Below, in pieces: positions 28,922 through 38,693 of a stretch of DNA of 64,000 bases (position 1 is its first letter; each line of letters starts with the position of its first letter). The translations under genes and the position numbers were made by a program. Below the pieces are notes generated by a model. That model was not told where the DNA came from. It made no database searches and saw only the letters and a list, made by a program, of their open reading frames with translations. The DNA lies in NCBI GenBank assembly GCA_022457155.1, contig JAJGOT010000511.1:434001-498000 (forward strand), written 5' to 3'. This stretch comes from Cladopsammia gracilis. Taxonomy: Eukaryota; Cnidaria; Anthozoa; Scleractinia; Dendrophylliidae.

Positions 28922-29590
28922 ATGGTTGTGTTAACAATCGTCGCACCTTCGAACCCTCACACCATCTACTTCGACCACCCGCTTCAGAAACCGAGTTACA
29001 TAAGACTTGTCTCTTGTTCATTTTACAACTCGTGGCATAATTTGAAAGAAAGTGCAACTATTTCAACAACAATAAATGGCTCCAATGGATCAACTCCAAA
29101 CGTGACATTACTTCAAGGGCATTACACCATTGATAGTCTAGCGAAACAATTTAACGACTTAGCCACCAAACATAGAATAAAATTACAATTATCAACTACT
29201 ATAAATACACCAGTCGGCTCGATGGTCATTCACAATGGAAGTAATGTAAAGTTTAGTGACAATCTGGCAAATTTACTTGGCATAAGAGCTGTATTGTTTC
29301 TAGTAACATACGTCAAAAGATTAACATCACCAAGCACTTACTTTATCCACTGCGATCTGGTTGATAAAGAACAGAGCCTGTTCAACGGTAAGCCTTCGAC
29401 TGTCTTGGCTAAATTTGATCTTCGAGGTGAGCCATATGAGAAAGTTTTCTATGAATCAACACAGCAGAACATGCGTGACGTCTCGTCTGGTGATTATGTA
29501 AACAGCATAACACTGTCTGTAAGGGATGAACACAATGCCCTTTTTGACTTCAATAACATGCCCCTTGAATTTGAACTTGAGATCAATTAA
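28922..29590 (+). CDS. mCP: Penton-like minor capsid protein (222 aa)
   Basis: A beta-rich 222-residue protein that I recognise as the Polinton minor capsid type from the segments TYFIHCDLVDKEQSLFNGKP and FDLRGEPYEK and its size. The family has a single jelly-roll fold and occupies capsid vertices. The ATG follows ATATATACACA. This is the only copy, since it lies outside the tandem duplication, so gene dosage relative to the major capsid protein is 1:2 here. The assignment rests on family recall and not on a structural test. Confidence 0.65.
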   Translation: MVVLTIVAPSNPHTIYFDHPLQKPSYIRLVSCSFYNSWHNLKESATISTTINGSNGSTPNVTLLQGHYTIDSLAKQFNDLATKHRIKLQLSTTINTPVGSMVIHNGSNVKFSDNLANLLGIRAVLFLVTYVKRLTSPSTYFIHCDLVDKEQSLFNGKPSTVLAKFDLRGEPYEKVFYESTQQNMRDVSSGDYVNSITLSVRDEHNALFDFNNMPLEFELEIN

Positions 29591-29616
29591 AAAATATATT
29601 ATATATATACCCCCTG

Positions 29617-30372
29617 ATGATGAGCTCGACTAACGTGTTGCCATCAGCTCCTGAATACAGCGAAACTCCATCGCTTTACCCAGACTTATCCAACGGTGAA
29701 GGCTTCAGACTCAAGAAAATTTCTGACTTGCAAAAGGAGCTTGAGTCGGAGGCGAATCATTACAGGCAAGTTGCTAAGAAATACAAGCGAACACACACCA
29801 TTGTTCACGGAACCGCAGTAAGTTTTGGTTTCATTTCTACAGGCTTATCTTCAGCCACAATCGTCACAGCCCTGACAGGAGCCGGGCTCATAGCCAGCCC
29901 GGTTATTGGGGGTGTTGCTGTTATTACAAGTTTTTCAGCGGCCGGCATCACTTTGTTTAGTAGGCGGCTTCAGAGAAAAATTACTAAACACGAGAAAATT
30001 TACACACTCGCCCTTGCAAAACGAAACTCTGTCTTTGAGCTGGTTTCAAAGGCTCTAACTGACAAGCGTATCAGTGATTCAGAGTTCAAAATAATCCTCC
30101 GTGAAGTTGAGAGCTATTATGAAATGAAAAATGCGATACGCTCTGGTGAAGCAAAACCCTCACAAAACAAGCAAACTCAAACTCAAACGCCAGATCTTGA
30201 AAAACTCAGAAAAGAAATCCGCAAGGAAGAACGAGAAAAGATTCAAAAAAAAGATTACTTCTCTAGCCGCTCAGTCGAGTTCAGATTTGAGAAACAACTG
30301 AATACAGGATTCTCACTTAGCGTAACAAAGCGTAACACCAACAGGCGCCACATGTCACGCGACATGGTCTAA
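29617..30372 (+). CDS. Hydrophobic-hairpin protein (251 aa)
   Basis: Residues 1-35 include a YPDLS motif. A helical charged region (30-60) precedes a long Gly/Ala/Val-rich hydrophobic hairpin (about 65-112), then a helical segment and a Gln/Lys/Glu-rich tail (about 185-215). The layout recalls membrane-inserting apolipoprotein-L-like proteins, but no catalytic or pore motif is diagnostic. It follows the minor capsid gene by 26 bp, with TATATATA in between. Function unknown. Confidence 0.7.
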   Translation: MMSSTNVLPSAPEYSETPSLYPDLSNGEGFRLKKISDLQKELESEANHYRQVAKKYKRTHTIVHGTAVSFGFISTGLSSATIVTALTGAGLIASPVIGGVAVITSFSAAGITLFSRRLQRKITKHEKIYTLALAKRNSVFELVSKALTDKRISDSEFKIILREVESYYEMKNAIRSGEAKPSQNKQTQTQTPDLEKLRKEIRKEEREKIQKKDYFSSRSVEFRFEKQLNTGFSLSVTKRNTNRRHMSRDMV

Positions 30373-30605
30373 GCGCCTCAAAAAAAATTCCGAAGCGCCC
30401 CGATTTTATTTTTTCAAACGATTTATCAAAATTACATTCCTGAGCGCCCCAGTTTTAGTGAAAAAAGTGTTTTGGGGGCGCTTCGGTATTTTTGGGGCGC
30501 TTCGGTATGTTCGAGAAGCTTCGAAAAGTTGTAATTTTCTAAATACGGCCTTTACGCAACGTACCCGGAAATCACGGGGAACCCCCCCAATTGAAAAACA
30601 ATTGT
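30373..30605. other. Intergenic with repeated GC-rich inverted words
   Basis: CCGAAGCGCCCC (30,390-30,401) is matched in reverse complement by GGGGCGCTTCGG at 30,475-30,486 and again at 30,494-30,505, with GAGCGCCCC in between. Long hairpins are possible between the hydrophobic-hairpin gene and the zinc-ribbon gene. The role could be a transcript end or replication signal. No gene is seen. Confidence 0.6.
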
Positions 30606-30621
30606 ATTGTATTGTATAAAC

Positions 30622-31275
30622 GTGACTGACTTCACCGCACGGCTCAATGAACTTGACAAACAACACAATTTTGCCATCCTTCGCTCGCTATATGGTGGTG
30701 ATTATAGGAAAGAAATACACCGCTTGCGCCTGCCGGAAAAACTTTGCCATATCTACGAAGATATGGGGTTGGCAGAGATGGGGAAACAATATCTACAAGA
30801 ACATTATAACGCCTTGCAGCGTGAACGTTGGGCCCGAAGATTTCTGTCTTGTTATTCTTGCGACGGCCCATTTTTGCAATCAAGCGATTCTTGTGAACTT
30901 TATTGCAAAAAATGTGGTCGTGTGGAAGTGCTAGAGGATTATGCTCCGGCATATACGGATCAAAACATTTTGTACAAACCAAGACAAAGGCAGTCGGCAC
31001 GGTGTTATGCGTTTGGGTACGCTTTAACACGAATTAACAAAAGGATTGGATTGACTATCGACCAAATAAATGAGGTGAAACGTATTTTCAAACATATACA
31101 AGCTCGGCTTCCGAGAATCTCTTATACGTTTGTGATCTACAAAATCATGGACATTACAACACCGCTTGAAGACCCACAACGAGCGATTGTAAATTACCTA
31201 AGGCAACAGATGTCAAACAATATGATAATTAAAAACGACCGTTTATGGAGCAACGCTTTCAAAGATCTTGAGTAA
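30622..31275 (+). CDS. Zinc-ribbon protein, possibly VLTF3-like transcription factor
   Basis: A 217-codon frame. Four cysteines form a zinc ribbon (CYSC at about 77-80 and CKKC at about 95-98), followed by a helical region (YALTRINKRIGLT...IFKHIQ). This order is compatible with the poxvirus late transcription factor 3 family found in large and Polinton-like viruses, a tentative match. The position where the ATG is expected, right after TTGTATAAAC, reads GTG (30,622). The first true ATG in frame is about 45 codons further in, so the start may be lost. Its 3' end overlaps the convergent exonuclease gene by 17 bp. Confidence 0.55.
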   Translation: MTDFTARLNELDKQHNFAILRSLYGGDYRKEIHRLRLPEKLCHIYEDMGLAEMGKQYLQEHYNALQRERWARRFLSCYSCDGPFLQSSDSCELYCKKCGRVEVLEDYAPAYTDQNILYKPRQRQSARCYAFGYALTRINKRIGLTIDQINEVKRIFKHIQARLPRISYTFVIYKIMDITTPLEDPQRAIVNYLRQQMSNNMIIKNDRLWSNAFKDLE

Positions 31276-32392
31276 AAGTTGCCGCTTTCTCAATAAGAAA
31301 GGCTTCTAACATGGCACTGTCATTGCCGATGTTGTCTTCAAAAGTTTCACCAGGTATGGTTTTCTCAAGGTGTTTTTGGTTTGATAAATTTTCATGTATT
31401 TTTCTGCGAAGCCTTGCCAAGTTCTCGTGAAATCGTTCGACCTTCGGTTGAATACTGTTCAAAAATCCCTCGTGCTTGACAACTTGAAGCTCTGTGACAT
31501 TCAACATTTTCCATGCAAAGAAAGCAACCGGCTTCGGCCCCTCATCTGGAGCAAGGAGAGCCTTTTTCATTCTGATGTAACGCAAAAACTCTTCATCTAC
31601 GTATTCTTTGCTGAACGACATTCTGACCGCACCGTAAGAACACCATAGGTCTTTCTCGGCTATTGAAGCCATTATTTGCTCAAATGTCTGAGTTTGTTTA
31701 AGAGCACCAATGTCAATAAGTTTACTTTGATTGCGTGTAAACTTTTGTTTTGAAAACAGATAACAGATGCCCCAGGCAAGCGCTGTGTGACCTTTTGTCT
31801 GGTAAATATTTCCGCCGTTTAAAAGATTATTATGATTCGAACTTGGCTCTATATGGTTTAGAGAACACATTCTGAAGTAAGAATCGACAAAAAGGCCTTT
31901 GTTGACCATAGATCCGCTAAAATAAAGGCCCGTTTGTATCTGGGGTGTATAATAACTAGGCACTCGAGTCATAGCTATTTTCCGCTTGAAAGGACATTTG
32001 AACTCCAAAAGAATTAAATTATTATCTTTGTCAAGATAATAGCCGTCAGGACTGCATATAATCTTTCGAAACAATGGGTGATCTGTTGCCAGATTGAGGG
32101 ATATACTGTTGGCAAAAACTCGAACACAATGCTTCTGTTCAAAGCATTTGCGAGCGATCGGTTCGAACAGATTGCCCCAGGTACAAGCCGTATTGCTGTG
32201 CATGTCGGCTGGCTGTAATTTCTTTAGAAGCAAGCTCTGTGGTGTTTCAAATGGCGAAACTCCGGTCAAGGCTGCAATTTCGGATGCCCCAAGAGTATTT
32301 TGTCGATAACTCACCCAGTCGGCGCTCTTTTGTTTCAGACCAGTGTTCCTCGATTTGAGAAAGTTCAAGAACACTTGTGTTGTCGTCATCAT
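31259..32392 (-). CDS. YqaJ/lambda-exonuclease-like nuclease (377 aa)
   Basis: The nuclease core is visible as GASEIAALTG (35-44), WGNLFEP (72-78), SPDG with D116, LLEFKCP with E130 and K132, and QIQ (151-153). This order is that of viral YqaJ-type recombination exonucleases of the PD-(D/E)XK fold. It would resect DNA ends during replication or recombination. The start at 32,392 (two ATGs) follows a GATATAC motif and overlaps the stop codon of the upstream zinc-finger gene. Confidence 0.85.
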   Translation of the reverse strand: MMTTTQVFLNFLKSRNTGLKQKSADWVSYRQNTLGASEIAALTGVSPFETPQSLLLKKLQPADMHSNTACTWGNLFEPIARKCFEQKHCVRVFANSISLNLATDHPLFRKIICSPDGYYLDKDNNLILLEFKCPFKRKIAMTRVPSYYTPQIQTGLYFSGSMVNKGLFVDSYFRMCSLNHIEPSSNHNNLLNGGNIYQTKGHTALAWGICYLFSKQKFTRNQSKLIDIGALKQTQTFEQIMASIAEKDLWCSYGAVRMSFSKEYVDEEFLRYIRMKKALLAPDEGPKPVAFFAWKMLNVTELQVVKHEGFLNSIQPKVERFHENLARLRRKIHENLSNQKHLEKTIPGETFEDNIGNDSAMLEAFLIEKAATFTQDL

Positions 32393-32817
32393 TGATATAC
32401 GAAGGGAAAGTGTTTTTTCAATTGATAATACCCGAGCATCTCTGTTCGAAACGCTGCGAGTGGTGTCTTGCCTTCGATGAAATCAGCAACAAAGCTTGCA
32501 TTACGGATCCTGTGTAAAGGGTCAAGATCATTCAAGGTTATAGAGGATTTTTGTTCTTGCTCTTGCTCATCAAGCCATGCACTCAGCTCATGCTGGCTGA
32601 TGTTTGAGTTTGCAAGGACATCTCGAATAACCACCGGTGATGGTGGTGGTAAAACCCCCTCATGCTCGTGAAGAACTCGACGGTTTCTTCTAAAGATCGG
32701 GCAGCCCTTATTCATATGATTATAAAACGTTGACACGCAAACCATTCGCTGACAGTCGGGGCAGGGGAGTTTTGAATTACTTGCCTTCAGTTGAGCAGCA
32801 AAAAGTAGCATAGGCAT
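32389..32817 (-). CDS. Small zinc-finger protein (142 aa)
   Basis: The ATG at 32,817 is preceded by GTATAC and is preferred over a TTG opening at 32,847. Residues 19-39 hold a possible zinc site (C19, C22, H34, C39). The central part is Pro- and Glu/Gln-rich. No enzyme motif. It overlaps the exonuclease start by 4 bp, which suggests coordinated expression on the minus strand. Confidence 0.6.
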   Translation of the reverse strand: MPMLLFAAQLKASNSKLPCPDCQRMVCVSTFYNHMNKGCPIFRRNRRVLHEHEGVLPPPSPVVIRDVLANSNISQHELSAWLDEQEQEQKSSITLNDLDPLHRIRNASFVADFIEGKTPLAAFRTEMLGYYQLKKHFPFVYQ

Positions 32818-32839
32818 CGTGTATACAAGGGGTAAGCGT

Positions 32840-33262
32840 TTATTCAAAAGTTTCTAAAAAATAATCAAGATCTTTCTCAGGTATAACACATTCGTATCCA
32901 TCGCTATGAACTATTAAAACGCTTGGATAATTACAAACGTTAGGAACAAAACGTGGGGGAACACACCGTTTCGAAGGCGGGCAGCCGTTTTTAAGGTGTA
33001 GGGAAACAGTTTGTCTAGACAATCGTTGATTACAGCCGAGACAAAGCTCTTTCGGTCGGGCTTCTGTTCGCAGCTTCTTACAAGCGTATTTTTGATGCTC
33101 AACAAGCGAATGACCTTGTGTGAAGTTTAAGCCGCAATGTCTGCAAGGATTGTATTCGAACGTCCCTTTGTTCTTTGCATATAAATCGTCGCCTTATTTC
33201 AACTCAATTCCCCGCATTTTCAAAAACGCAACGGCAGTCATTGGTTCGTTGACGAGGGGCAT
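32840..33262 (-). pseudogene. Two-finger protein gene with internal stop
   Basis: From the ATG at 33,262 (just after CATATAAAGG) the frame runs 22 codons to a TAA at 33,196-33,194 and then continues open for over 110 codons to 32,840. The distal part has a C2H2 finger (CRHCG...HQKYAC) and a second Cys-rich site (CLGCN...HLKNGC). The clean frame on both sides of the stop points to one nonsense mutation or a readthrough or spliced gene. Nearest gene to the right terminus. Confidence 0.6.
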
Positions 33263-33332
33263 TGTCACCTTTATATGGGGTGTAAGGGTTTTTTCAATTG
33301 GTTATGTCTAGCTTGCCGTTGTGGAGACTCTT

Positions 33333-33540
33333 ACAGGGTTTGAGGGAGGGGGTATCAGAGTAGTGAGTGGGGAGGGACGTCAAATGCGGTTTTTCAGATA
33401 CCTAAATAAGCCGCCAAACGCCCGAGTTACCAGGCCCCCAGGTCGAATGCAATGAGGCCTGGGGGCCCGGTAACTCGGGCGTTTGGCGGCTTATTTAGGT
33501 ATCTGAAAAACCGCATTTGACTCCCTCCCCACTCACTACT
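33333..33540 (-). repeat. Right Polinton TIR with long palindrome
   Basis: Reverse complement of 1836-2042 with a few differences, for example TTACCAGGCC here against TTACCGGGCC on the left, and one extra base near 33,358. It has the same hairpin and the same loop orientation when read from the outside inwards. Confidence 0.92.
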
Positions 33541-34580
33541 GCGTCACATAGACTTCGTTCATGGAACATTCCCTCTTCATTGTACATTGACGACCGCCAT
33601 AATGGCCAACTCATTTCCAGGTGACATTTTGCCAGCCGCCTATCAAGCTCTCGCCTCATCTTGCTCTTTTGGCCGTCGCGGGTATTTTCCTCACGTGCTA
33701 CATCTTAACTTCCCTTGGCTACTTCATCGGCCTGGCGAAGTCTAAACTTACCCCTAAAAAGCAGGTGCCATACCTTGGTTTCGTTATCGATTAGGAACGA
33801 CAGGCGTTTACTTTGTTGCCCCACAAAAAGGAGAAGTTTCTTCGTCTCGTCAATAAACGTTGGCTCGCGATACCCTAGATCTATTAACACTGCAAAGGCT
33901 CAGTGGCAAATACGTGTCCATGAGCCTGGCAGTTCGGGCGCAAGGCTTTTAAATTATGTTAATGAAATTAGCCTAGCTGTGCCTCGCGCCACTCGCTCTG
34001 CGCGACCTGTGAAGATGTCTACAGCTCTAAAGAATGAAATTGAGCACTGGCTCTTCCTTGAGACCTGGAACGGTTTTCTTCCCTGGCGGTCTGAGAAACA
34101 CACAGTCAGGCTGTTCTCCGACTCATCGCGCTTTGCTTGGGGAGGTGCACTGAGCCCGAATGCCGTTGAGGCGAACGTTTATGATTACTTGGACGCCTCA
34201 ACAATACAAGCCGATATCCTCACTAAGGAGACCTTGGCGCTAAATAACGTCCTTGAGTCATTCGCTGATACCATCAAAAACTCATGGGTCGACGCCTTCG
34301 TCGACAGCATGACTCTGATCCGTTCATGGAATCGGCGGGGCTCTCGTTCTCAATCGCTTTCAGGCGCCTTGAAGAAATTGTTCGACACAATGACGAAACT
34401 CAATATCGATTTGTACCTTACCTTTGCACCTAGTTCTCAGAACCAAGCCAAGTACCCCTTACGACGCCTTAGCCTAAAGGATGCTAAATTGTGCCCACTA
34501 TCAAAGCAACGTAGTTCCTCGCGTTATGCCAAACAAAAGAGAAGGAGAGAAGGAGCTCACGAGTTTCTTGTCTAGTTTAT
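33541..34580 (+). pseudogene. DIRS reverse transcriptase/RNase H remnant, right of the Polinton
   Basis: Starts with the target duplication GCGTC and reads through the RT catalytic box YIDDRHNGQL (33,583 onward). A frame with GLAKSKLTP and YLGFVID follows, then a stop and LQRLSGKYVSMSLAV, typical of DIRS. After a frameshift comes the RNase H part (RLFSDSSRFAWGGAL, about 34,110). Several stops and frameshifts show decay. The left end of the same gene is at 1812-1835. Confidence 0.8.
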
Positions 34581-34919
34581 CATCCCCAAAGTCATTGGCG
34601 TCCACCCTACCCTCAGATGTCATAGCTTTCCTGGTATGAAAGGACCGAAATGGGAAAACTCACGTTCATTTGCCGGAATGTGTGAGCCCCGCGCAAACTC
34701 CAAGCTCAGGGCGCACATATAATTGTCCCAAGCGCTTTGCATTTGGAACAGTGGACGCCTTAATAGGGAAATTGCGAGCAATTTTTTGCCATACATGGTA
34801 GGGGTTCGGAATCGCAGCCTCTTCTAGGGATGGGTAACCTGGTGGCTTGTAGAACAGTACAAAACTACCTGGCGGATATAAAGAACAATAGTTAAAGCCA
34901 AGGATTGTCCCCTGTCAGG

Positions 34920-35559
34920 CGGAACCAGTTCTCCTTGCTGATCTTGCCGTGATAGCACGGCACATTGAAACCCAGCACTTGTGCAGTTCATCTGAAGAAC
35001 CTTTTGAAATCATTGTTTTGGCAAGAGACCAGGCAGTATTCAAGGCGTTATTCTTTACAGGAGATCGGGCGGCTGATCTCTTACAGTTGATCGAAGACTA
35101 GAGATATCTTGCGTTTTCCGGATAACTCGGGCTTCCTGCCCAACCACGTCTGAACCAAAACACTGAGGTCGGGAGACAGGAACGTCTTCGCTTTCAAGAG
35201 GGGCGCTAATAAGCTGGTGTGTCCTATAAGTGGCCTAGAGCTGTATGTTCGAATTTGTGGCCTTCTGGGGATATAAGGCTTGGTTCTCAAACAATGCCAG
35301 GAAAAGTATCTCCTCTATGCCTGACCTCACAGGCTTCCCAGACCAGGCTGAATGTCTATTACGTAGCCTTACGCCAACAGCTAACAAGTGGACATTTCAC
35401 GCTTCATGGTTTCCGCAGTGGTGCAGCAATCTCAATGGCCCTGGCAGGTGTAAACCTCCATAAATTATGGATCATGTTCGCTGGAACAGAAGTGAAACAG
35501 CCTTGCACTACATGAAGTTGAAAGAAGTGGTTAACCTGGCAAGTGCAGGTGCCAATTAA
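34920..35559 (+). pseudogene. DIRS tyrosine recombinase remnant
   Basis: Shows the recombinase order FFTGDRAADLL (about 35,050), NVFAFKRGAN (35,180), HGFRSGAAIS (35,402) and LHYMKLKEV with the candidate nucleophile Tyr at 35,509-35,511, ending in a TAA at 35,557. Stops and frameshifts interrupt it. The tyrosine recombinase replaces a DDE integrase in DIRS retrotransposons. Confidence 0.75.
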
Positions 35560-37010
35560 GTTCTGATACTGGCAAGTATCAAATGTTCAAATGTTTTGAT
35601 GCTTTGAAGGGATTCTATCAGGCTCTCTAGGCTGAGTGCCTTATAAAACAACAACAAAAATTTTTTATATGTATAATAACTTTAAAATTTAAAAAAAAAT
35701 CTCGAGAATCGTTAGGAGTGTTAAATTGGCAATAGTAAGAAGTAAAAATGAAGTAGAATCTCAAGAATATTACACGTAGGATTATTTGGAGGGTTAGGAT
35801 AAGGTTTGGGAGAGAGCATGAATTCCGAGAGCGCTGTGGGGCTGATTGGGTTCTCATACAAGGGCGTATGGCATGGTAGCTTGGGGAAGGTCAGATTGAT
35901 TCCCCGTACCTTATTATAATGTCATGAATAACAATACCCAGGACAGAATATTATACCATATACCTCAAAAAACCTACTTACAGGGATAGTTAAGAGTATA
36001 ATCACAATATTCCATAGTTGTCACTGGCAACACGTCCAAGAGTACTTACTTAAAGAAATCTACTTATACAAGTAAATATGTCTCTTTTTCCTTACTTTAA
36101 CGTTAAATATATTTGCAGCTAATGAACACTAACGTAATGGAATCTCCAGGTTTCACAGTTCTTCCTGGTACTGACATACTACTAACATTGAAAAGTCTAC
36201 TAATACGAGTAATATTTCTTGTTATCTTCTTCTTCTTTTTTTTACACTTTAAGAGTAGATGTATTTGAAGCTACTTAAACAGTCACAAGGATGGGATGCT
36301 AAGGTTCCACAGATGTTACTGGCAACACAGCCATACAACTTACGCAAAAAAGTCTACTTATCCATGTAAAAGTAACTGTTTTGTGGCTAATGAAAACTTT
36401 CGATCTCAAATTTCCATTCAGGTTCTTCCTGGCAAAACAGCCATACTGCTTAACATTGAAAAGGTCCACTTATACTAGGAAAAATGTTTCTGCTCAGTAG
36501 CTAATTAAAACATTCAATAATGGTATCTCAAGTCCTTACTGGCAATTTGGTTCTACGAGTGCGGTTGTTTTTTTTTTTTGTGTGTGTGTATGTTAAAGTT
36601 CTTTGGCAACACGGCCAAGGTACTTTGTATACAAACAGCCAAGGACAGGAAAATCTCACGAGAGGCTAGTTATCCGTGATACCAGTCATCTATACCAAGT
36701 ATCTATACCTTGAGGTCGGGAGACAGGAACGTCTTCGCTTTCAAGAAGTTTACAAGAAGCTGCAGTTTCTGCACCAAACGCGTAAAGCCGAAAAACTAGA
36801 AGTCGCCCGTGCGAATATAAACGGACGCCTGCTATACAGACTAATTGAATTTGTTTTATGAAATCGGAAAATATTGTTAGTTCTGTAACTTAAAACATTT
36901 ATAATGCTTTGTTTTAGCTGTTTAACTCGCCTGCTCGTAATGACTCGTCAGGTGCTCTTGCACATGTGGACGTCAAGTTTATGATAGTAACCAGAAGATC
37001 ACATCCAAGG
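35560..37010. other. Non-coding, degenerate ~125-bp repeats
   Basis: Loose repeats around TACTGGCAACACAGCCA lie at about 35,990-36,640; a related fragment is at about 54,020-54,170. At 36,713-36,748 a block of about 35 bp is identical to DIRS recombinase sequence at 35,165-35,200 and opens a 61-codon frame with no other support. No gene is called. Confidence 0.5.
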
Positions 37011-37014
37011 TTAA

Positions 37015-37430
37015 AGGGACACTGTGCCGCCGAAATAACAATATTTCGCGTACCTTATTTCCACGTTATATCGCCAAATGCCACCAAATATACAACTTAG
37101 TTGGATAAAAAGATTCTATAAAGCAAAACAAAAGCAGTATGAGTTTGGAGATAAAGTGCAGGATTGCAAGGATTGAAGTGGATTACAGTTACGATTACAG
37201 ATTACAGTGGATTTATTGACAGGCGGTCAAGAAATCAAACTTGCAATTCTTGTGAAATTTTGACCTTTCTGGCCGTTATTTTGTCTGTTTAGTTCATATT
37301 TGTTTGCTTCTATCACTTTTGGCGATGGTTTCTTCCAATTTCAAAATAATAAAGTAAGCTTGAAGCAAGCTCCTGGCCATATTAAATCATGAAAACACGA
37401 TATTTCAGCCGGGACATGCACAGTGTCCCT
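37015..37430. mobile_element. TTAA-type MITE
   Basis: A 416-bp element with ends AGGGACACTGTGC / GCACAGTGTCCCT, flanked directly by TTAA at 37,011-37,014 and 37,431-37,434. No coding capacity. The TTAA target fits piggyBac- or Kolobok-type mobilisation. Confidence 0.75.
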
Positions 37431-37732
37431 TTAAGATGATCCCAATCGTGTAATTAAGCTTTAAGGTTTTGTTTTTGTCTAATTTCTCACCAAACACTGG
37501 TTCTCTAGTTAAAGGCAATTTTTAATCATGTGCGAAATTGCCTGAATTCCACAGATCTCATAATTAGAAGATTACCGAGAAACATATTAACTGATGACCA
37601 ATAACTGCGCAATCCAGTTTTATACCCTTCTGTTATCGCTACATGTACTCAATAAAAAAGCTAATTAAACAGTAAGTAAACAAGTCAAATACAAGGTAAA
37701 ACGAAAAATAAGTCGATCTTCTCGAGTGAGTT

Positions 37733-38693
37733 TCAATGAGCAGCCTCTTGCAAAACTAACACTGCAGTTTTTTCCACTTCTTTCAAATACCGCTTAAGAG
37801 CAGCATATGTGGCTGCAAACGACATACCGCTGGCTATGATTGAACCTAACACGGGAATGAAGCGAACGCCTTCCTCAATGGCTGATTCTAAAGCATAAGG
37901 TACCAGAAGCATTCCAATTTGTGCAGCAGTCGAAAGACAACGCTTATAAACTTCCTCTTGAGTGATTTTTTGTAGCCTTCGAAATTTTTTCGACCCCTTC
38001 TCAGGAAGGCCAAGCTGGGATCTGAAAAAGCTGGTTTCGTGTAGTAACAGCCCTATATCAGTGGCAAGAGATACTCCGGGAATTGGAGCCCAGGCGACAG
38101 AAGCAGATAATGTAGCGACCATCCATATACGCCCTTCGAGAACCTCGACTTTTCTCCTTAATATTTCAGTTGAAAAGCTCGTTAGGGACAAGGTCAGACT
38201 CTCTCGCTGAATTGTCGGCAATGCATCTAGAATGGCTTTGGCGAGTCGAGCAAAGTCCCACTTGTTAGGATCATGGTTGCTTATCAAAAATATGTCTTGC
38301 TCGTTGCTCAGCAGGTCATCGAGATTTTCCACACAGTTGCGTCGGATTTTTTCCAGCATGGCATCTTCATCAAATGATCGCTTTCGCTTCTCAGCTCGAA
38401 CATTTTCATCAATTTTTGTGCGAATGAAGAAAAATTTCTTATCCATCGATCTTATTTTCTTGGCCAATTTCAAGTCGTTCTCGGTGAATCGGGTAGCTGT
38501 AAAGATGAGGAACGCATGGTACTTCTCCAACACTACTTGCTCGCAGTATGTCTCCACGGGGTAGTTTGGGGTCCCTATTCCTGGCAAATCCCAAAACTTG
38601 ATTTTAGGATTGTCTGGGTGGTCATATGCTGTCGGCTCTTTAGTGCACTCTTCGACGTCAACTGCGGCTGCATTGGTGTCATCTTCGCAAAGT
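37733..38693 (-). CDS. IRG-type GTPase gene 1, exon 2
   Basis: Carries the G3 motif (WDLPGIGTPNY), the G4 motif (TKID) and the C-terminal helical domain of an interferon-inducible (IRG) GTPase, with hydrophobic helices near the end. The acceptor is TTTATAG at 38,694-38,700 and is used in phase 2, matching the exon-1 donor. The product would be about 380 residues, the usual IRG length. In vertebrates IRGs attack parasite vacuoles; the role in cnidarians is not established. Confidence 0.85.

Larger units (their letters stand above)
1836..33540. mobile_element. Polinton/Maverick (adinto-like endogenous virus), complete
   Basis: The element is 31,705 bp and begins AGTAGTGAG and ends CTCACTACT, with terminal inverted repeats of about 207 bp. 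The 5-bp direct repeat GCGTC flanks it at 1831-1835 and 33,541-33,545. It carries the diagnostic set of protein-primed DNA polymerase B, retroviral-type integrase, packaging ATPase, major capsid protein and a likely minor capsid protein. Subtracting a 9,105-bp tandem duplication and a 5,374-bp inserted transposon with its TSD leaves about 17.2 kb, a normal Polinton length. The maturation protease common in the group was not recognised. Confidence 0.93.

Noticed and set aside
34581..34919. Separate gene between RNase H and recombinase remnants
   Set aside because: Stops in all frames and similarity only to the surrounding decayed DIRS element.
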